NCBI GenBank assembly: GCA_028277405.1
Contig: JANQGH010000064.1
Location: 1-56,717, forward strand
Direction of reading: 5' to 3'
Origin: Alphaproteobacteria bacterium
GTDB taxonomy: Bacteria; Pseudomonadota; Alphaproteobacteria; DSM-16000; Inquilinaceae
DNA: 56,717 bases
The translations under genes were made by a program, and so were the position numbers. Shown one piece after another: positions 53,425 through 56,717 of the stretch. Position 1 is the first letter of the stretch, and every line of letters begins with the position of its first letter. The notes beneath the pieces were generated by a model that was not told the origin of the DNA, did not search any database, and saw only the letters and a program-made list of their open reading frames with translations.

Positions 53425-53845
53425 CCATGCCCACGACCACATCGGGCCGGGCCACAACCATACCCAAGCGGATCATCTGCACTCGCACATGCCGGAGCAG
53501 ACGGCGGCCGAGGATCTGCAGGCTTTGGCAGAGCAGTTCATCAACGGCTTTCGGGAAGCGTCCGACAAGACCAGCTATCTGCGCCTGACCGGCATTCCCT
53601 TCGAGATCGAGACGGCAGGCGGACCGCCCTTGAAACTGGTCGATGTCGAGATGACGACCGGCTGGCAGGTGGGCACGGCGTCGCCGGCCTTCGGCTCGCG
53701 TGATCTGTCGTACCTGCCGCTGCCCGGCGATCTGGTCGCGGAACGCACGAACCTGCACTTCGTCTATGTCTCGCTCAAGGAACGCCGCGACATCGACCTG
53801 CGGGAAATCTTGCAACCGAAGGTCGAGGGCTATACCGCGCCCTGA
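53414..53845 (+). CDS. His-rich protein, candidate nickel-handling partner of GdmH
   Basis: 143 residues. Nine His lie in the first 25 residues (PHDHAHDHIGPGHNHTQADH and on), a likely metal-binding stretch. The rest (AEDLQALAEQFINGFREASD; DVEMTTGWQVGTASPAFGSR; NLHFVYVSLKERRDIDLREI) is not recognised as any family. It starts 11 bases inside gdmH, so the two are translationally coupled. HypA/HypB-like chaperones used by other GdmH are not in the window, so this protein may take their place. Inference from context. Confidence 0.75.
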   Translation: MPHDHAHDHIGPGHNHTQADHLHSHMPEQTAAEDLQALAEQFINGFREASDKTSYLRLTGIPFEIETAGGPPLKLVDVEMTTGWQVGTASPAFGSRDLSYLPLPGDLVAERTNLHFVYVSLKERRDIDLREILQPKVEGYTAP

Positions 53846-53927
53846 TCCCCGTGTGTAAACTGGCCCGATCACAGCGGGCGCCAGGTCGCGGCGGCTGAAA
53901 TCGGGTCATCACGATGGGAAGGGTGCG

Positions 53928-54977
53928 GTGGCGGAACCGAAAAACGCGGTGCTGATCGGCCTGGGCATGGTCTCCGGCACGCATTTGGCCGCCTTGGCGG
54001 ACCTTGGGGACAGCGTGCGCCTCTACGGCGTGTTGGGGCGCAGCCCGGAACGGCTGTCGTCGTTTCTGGCCAAGGCGTCGGAGTTCGGGATCACACCGCG
54101 CACCTACCGCGACGTCGCCGAAGTCGCGGCCGACGGGGCGGTTGACCTGGCGATCGTTGTAACGCCCCCCAACGCCAGGCTGGCATTCGTGGAGCCGTTG
54201 AGCAAGGCCGGCATCCCTATCCTGATGGAGAAGCCGGTCGAGCGGACGACGGAGGCGGCTGAACGGATGGTCGCGCTGTGCGAGTCGCGCGGCGTGCCAC
54301 TGGGCATCGTCTTCCAATTGCGCATGCGCGCCGCGGTGCAGATGCTGGCGTCGGTGCTGGCGGAAGGCGGCTTGGGTGAGATCGGCTTGGTCGAGATCTC
54401 AGTGCCGTGGTGGCGCGACCAGGCCTACTATGACGAGCCGGGGCGCGGCACTTACGAGCGGGACGGTGGCGGGGTGCTGATCTCCCAGGCCATTCACACG
54501 CTCGATCTGGCGCTCAGCCTCGTTGGCCCGGTGCGGCAGGTTCAGGCCATGGCCAGGCGCACCGCGTTCCACGACATGGAGTCTGAGGACTTCGTGGCCG
54601 CCGGCCTCGATTTCGAAAGCGGCGCGGTCGGTTCCCTGGTCGCCAGTACGGCGAGCTACCCGGGCGGGCCGGAATCGATCACGCTGCACGGCACGCTTGG
54701 CTCGGCGGTGATGATCTCGGGCAAGGTCACGCTCACCATGCGGTCGGGCGAGGTCGAAGAGTTCGGCGAGGATGCCGGCACCGGCGGCGGGGCCGACCCC
54801 ATGGCCTTCACCCATGGCTGGCATCGGGACATCATCGCCGACTTCGCGTCGGCCATCGATGAGGGGCGGCCACCGCTCGTCACCGGGCGCGAGGCGCTGC
54901 GCGTTCACGCGCTGATCGACGCCTTGATCCTGTCATCCAAGACCGGCCAGGCCCAGCCGGTCGCGAAGGAGGGCTGA
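53928..54977 (+). CDS. Gfo/Idh/MocA-family oxidoreductase, first of three
   Basis: 349 residues, GTG start. N-terminal Rossmann fold (AVLIGLGMVSGTHLAALADL), then the EKP motif in PILMEKPVERTTEAAERM with the catalytic-region Lys, and the C-terminal alpha/beta domain (GGGVLISQAIHTLDLALSLV). NAD(P)-dependent sugar or polyol dehydrogenase of unknown substrate. It lies 82 bases after the His-rich gene; whether it belongs to the guanidine operon is open. Confidence 0.9.
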   Translation: MAEPKNAVLIGLGMVSGTHLAALADLGDSVRLYGVLGRSPERLSSFLAKASEFGITPRTYRDVAEVAADGAVDLAIVVTPPNARLAFVEPLSKAGIPILMEKPVERTTEAAERMVALCESRGVPLGIVFQLRMRAAVQMLASVLAEGGLGEIGLVEISVPWWRDQAYYDEPGRGTYERDGGGVLISQAIHTLDLALSLVGPVRQVQAMARRTAFHDMESEDFVAAGLDFESGAVGSLVASTASYPGGPESITLHGTLGSAVMISGKVTLTMRSGEVEEFGEDAGTGGGADPMAFTHGWHRDIIADFASAIDEGRPPLVTGREALRVHALIDALILSSKTGQAQPVAKEG

Positions 54978-54980
54978 GCC

Positions 54981-56003
54981 ATGTCCGCACCGATCCGGTT
55001 TGCCGCCATCGGCCTCGATCATCGCCACATCTATGGCCAGGCGGAGCACATGCTGGCCATCGGCGAGGAGTTCGTGGGCTGGTGGACCGAGGGCGAGCCG
55101 ACCACGCTGGAAGGCTTTTTGAAGCGCTTCCCGGACATACCGCGCGTTGCCGAGCGTGCCACGCTGCTTGACGATCCGAGCATCGATCTGATCCTGATCG
55201 CCGATGTGCCGGTCCGTCGTGCCGACCGCGCGATCGAGGCCATGGCCCATGGCAAGGACGTGATGACCGACAAGCCCGGCTGTACGACATTGGCGCAGCT
55301 CGATGCCTTGCGTCGGTCCGTCGCCGACACGGGCCGCATCTGGTCGATCGACTTTTCCGAGCGGTTCGAGGTGCCGAGCGTGACCCGTGCCGCCGAACTG
55401 GTCGCGGCCGGCGCCATCGGCAAGGTCGTGCAGACCGTCGGTCTGGGGCCTCACCGGCTGAACCGCGCCACGCGGCCGAGCTGGTTTTTCGACCGCGAGG
55501 CCTATGGCGGCATCCTGTGCGACATCGCCTCGCATCAGGTCGACCAGTTTCTGTTCTTCACCGGCTCGGAGGATGCAGAGGTCGCGCACGCCGCCGTCGC
55601 CAACCACGCCAACCCGGGCGACCCCGGCTTGCAGGATTTCGGCGAGATCGTGCTGCGCAGCGCCAACGGCCACGGCTATATAAGGGTTGACTGGTACACG
55701 CCCGACGCGCTGCCGACCTGGGGCGACGGCCGGCTGACCATCCTGGGCACCGAGGGCTATATCGAACTGCGCAAATATGTCGATGTCTGCGGCGAACCGG
55801 GCACCGACCATCTAATCCTGGTAAACAACGCGCGGTGCGAAAGGTTCGACTGTGCCGACGCCGACCTGCCGTATTTCGAGCGCCTGGCAGCGGATATCAG
55901 GAATCGGACGGAAACCGCGATGCCCCAACGGCACGCCTTCAAGGTCACGGAGTTGGCCCTAAAAGCGCAGCAGTTGGCCGAGGCAGGCGGAAGGGGGCAA
56001 TGA
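54981..56003 (+). CDS. Gfo/Idh/MocA-family oxidoreductase, second of three
   Basis: 340 residues. It starts RFAAIGLDHRHIYGQAEHML and has VMTDKPGCTTLAQLDALRRS instead of a standard EKP motif, plus GGILCDIASHQVDQFLFFTG. Loss of the Glu (DKP) is seen in some subfamilies. It starts 3 bases after the first family member and overlaps the third by 4 bases, so the three form one transcript. Confidence 0.88.
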   Translation: MSAPIRFAAIGLDHRHIYGQAEHMLAIGEEFVGWWTEGEPTTLEGFLKRFPDIPRVAERATLLDDPSIDLILIADVPVRRADRAIEAMAHGKDVMTDKPGCTTLAQLDALRRSVADTGRIWSIDFSERFEVPSVTRAAELVAAGAIGKVVQTVGLGPHRLNRATRPSWFFDREAYGGILCDIASHQVDQFLFFTGSEDAEVAHAAVANHANPGDPGLQDFGEIVLRSANGHGYIRVDWYTPDALPTWGDGRLTILGTEGYIELRKYVDVCGEPGTDHLILVNNARCERFDCADADLPYFERLAADIRNRTETAMPQRHAFKVTELALKAQQLAEAGGRGQ

Positions 56004-56717
56004 CGGCCCCGATCCGGGTCGCCATTCTGGGTGCGGGCATTGGCGCCCAACATCTGACGGCCTATCGCGCGCTGCCTGACCGGTTCGAGGTTCTAACGCT
56101 CTGCGATCGTGAACGCGATCGTGCGGCGCAGGCTGCGGCCGGCGGTGCGATTCCGGCGATTGAAACCGACCTTGACGCAGCGCTCGACGATCCAAGCATT
56201 GACCTGATCGATATCTGTCTGCCGCCGGCCCTGCATTTCCAGGTCGCCAAGCGGGCGCTCGAGGCCGGCAAACATGTGGTCTGCGAAAAGCCACTGGTCG
56301 GATCGTTGCGTGAGGTCGACGAACTCGCGGACCTGGCCCAGGCGAGGGCGCGCGTCCTGGCGCCGGTGTTTCAGTACCGCTATGGGCCGGGTTTGGCCGC
56401 GCTGAAGTCGCTGATCGCGAACGGCCTGGCGGGCAAGCCCTTTGTCGCCAGCCTGGAGACCCATTGGAACCGGGGCGCCGACTACTACGCCGTTCCGTGG
56501 CGCGGCACCTGGTCCGGTGAAAACGGCGGCGCGATCTTGGGCCACGCTATCCACAGCCACGATCTGCTCTGCTATGTGCTGGGGCCCGTTGCCAGGGTCT
56601 CGGCGGCCATCGCGACACGGGTTAACCCGATCGAAACCGAGGACTGCGGCGCCGTCCAGTTCACGATGGAAAACGGCGCGTTGGCGACCAGTTCGATAAC
56701 GCTCGGTGCGGCCGACA
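56000..56717 (+). CDS. Gfo/Idh/MocA-family oxidoreductase, third of three (partial)
   Basis: 239 residues are visible before the window ends. RVAILGAGIGAQHLTAYRAL is the nucleotide-binding motif and HVVCEKPLVGSLREVDELAD contains EKP; GGAILGHAIHSHDLLCYVLG holds the conserved His region. ATG 56000 overlaps the previous stop (ATGA). The C-terminus lies outside the window. Confidence 0.88.
   Translation, partial: MTAPIRVAILGAGIGAQHLTAYRALPDRFEVLTLCDRERDRAAQAAAGGAIPAIETDLDAALDDPSIDLIDICLPPALHFQVAKRALEAGKHVVCEKPLVGSLREVDELADLAQARARVLAPVFQYRYGPGLAALKSLIANGLAGKPFVASLETHWNRGADYYAVPWRGTWSGENGGAILGHAIHSHDLLCYVLGPVARVSAAIATRVNPIETEDCGAVQFTMENGALATSSITLGAAD

Overview
The window is one GC-rich contig from a bacterium that is almost certainly an alphaproteobacterium. 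The evidence is gene content and order: an uninterrupted tuf-S10-spc-alpha ribosomal block with a short, LID-less adenylate kinase after secY and no rpsD between rpsK and rpoA; an ATP12-type F1 assembly factor; split propionyl-CoA carboxylase subunits; a malic enzyme-phosphotransacetylase fusion; isovaleryl-CoA dehydrogenase; and strong Shine-Dalgarno sequences with many 4-base ATGA/GTGA overlaps. The order or genus cannot be fixed from sequence alone. No insertion sequence, prophage or CRISPR array was seen.

Layout. 1-14962 (+): end of tuf, a structured intergenic leader with a strong intrinsic terminator, then rpsJ through rplQ including secY, adk and rpoA. L3 has a long acidic tail and L30 carries a 60-residue Lys/Ala/Pro-rich N-terminal extension that doubles its size. 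14973-21241 (-): a LacI-regulated carbohydrate ABC import operon (binding protein, two permeases, no ATPase), an MDR dehydrogenase without zinc ligands and a TIM-barrel isomerase; two matching operators lie between the LacI gene and the binding-protein gene. 21639-28431 (+): YHS protein, HtrA-type protease, rarA, DUF1499 protein, fluoride channel, pseudouridine synthase, HAD phosphatase and ATP12 chaperone. 28492-33370 (+): pccB, DksA-like protein, a 41-residue lipoprotein, pccA, a probable HEPN-domain protein and acylphosphatase. 33498-35212 (-): Tat-exported HiPIP, an unknown secreted protein and lipB. 35272-41939 (+): tRNA-Leu(GAG), maeB, mgtE, thioesterase, DUF3253 protein, ivd and a lipoprotein. 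41936-43111 (-): a JmjC ribosomal oxygenase (RoxA type), whose expected substrate L16 is encoded in the same window. 43166-48485 (+): kinase of the chloramphenicol phosphotransferase type, MaoC protein, thiolase, RidA, SDR, DsbA-like isomerase, STAS-like and VOC proteins, glycine-zipper lipoprotein. 48495-49115 (-): unknown secreted protein.

The most interesting part is 49226-53845. A textbook sigma-54 -24/-12 element (49306-49321) would start transcription about three bases before a complete guanidine-I (ykkC) riboswitch (49335-49445). Beneath it lie a NitT/TauT-type ABC transporter (binding protein, permease, ATPase), an ureohydrolase whose sequence matches the nickel-dependent guanidine hydrolases (GdmH) better than agmatinase, and a small protein with nine histidines in its first 25 residues that overlaps gdmH by 11 bases. 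Together this reads as a nitrogen-controlled, guanidine-sensing uptake-and-hydrolysis operon with a possible dedicated nickel-handling protein in place of the HypA/HypB-like chaperones known elsewhere. The right edge (53928-56717) holds three consecutive Gfo/Idh/MocA oxidoreductases, the last one cut by the window end.
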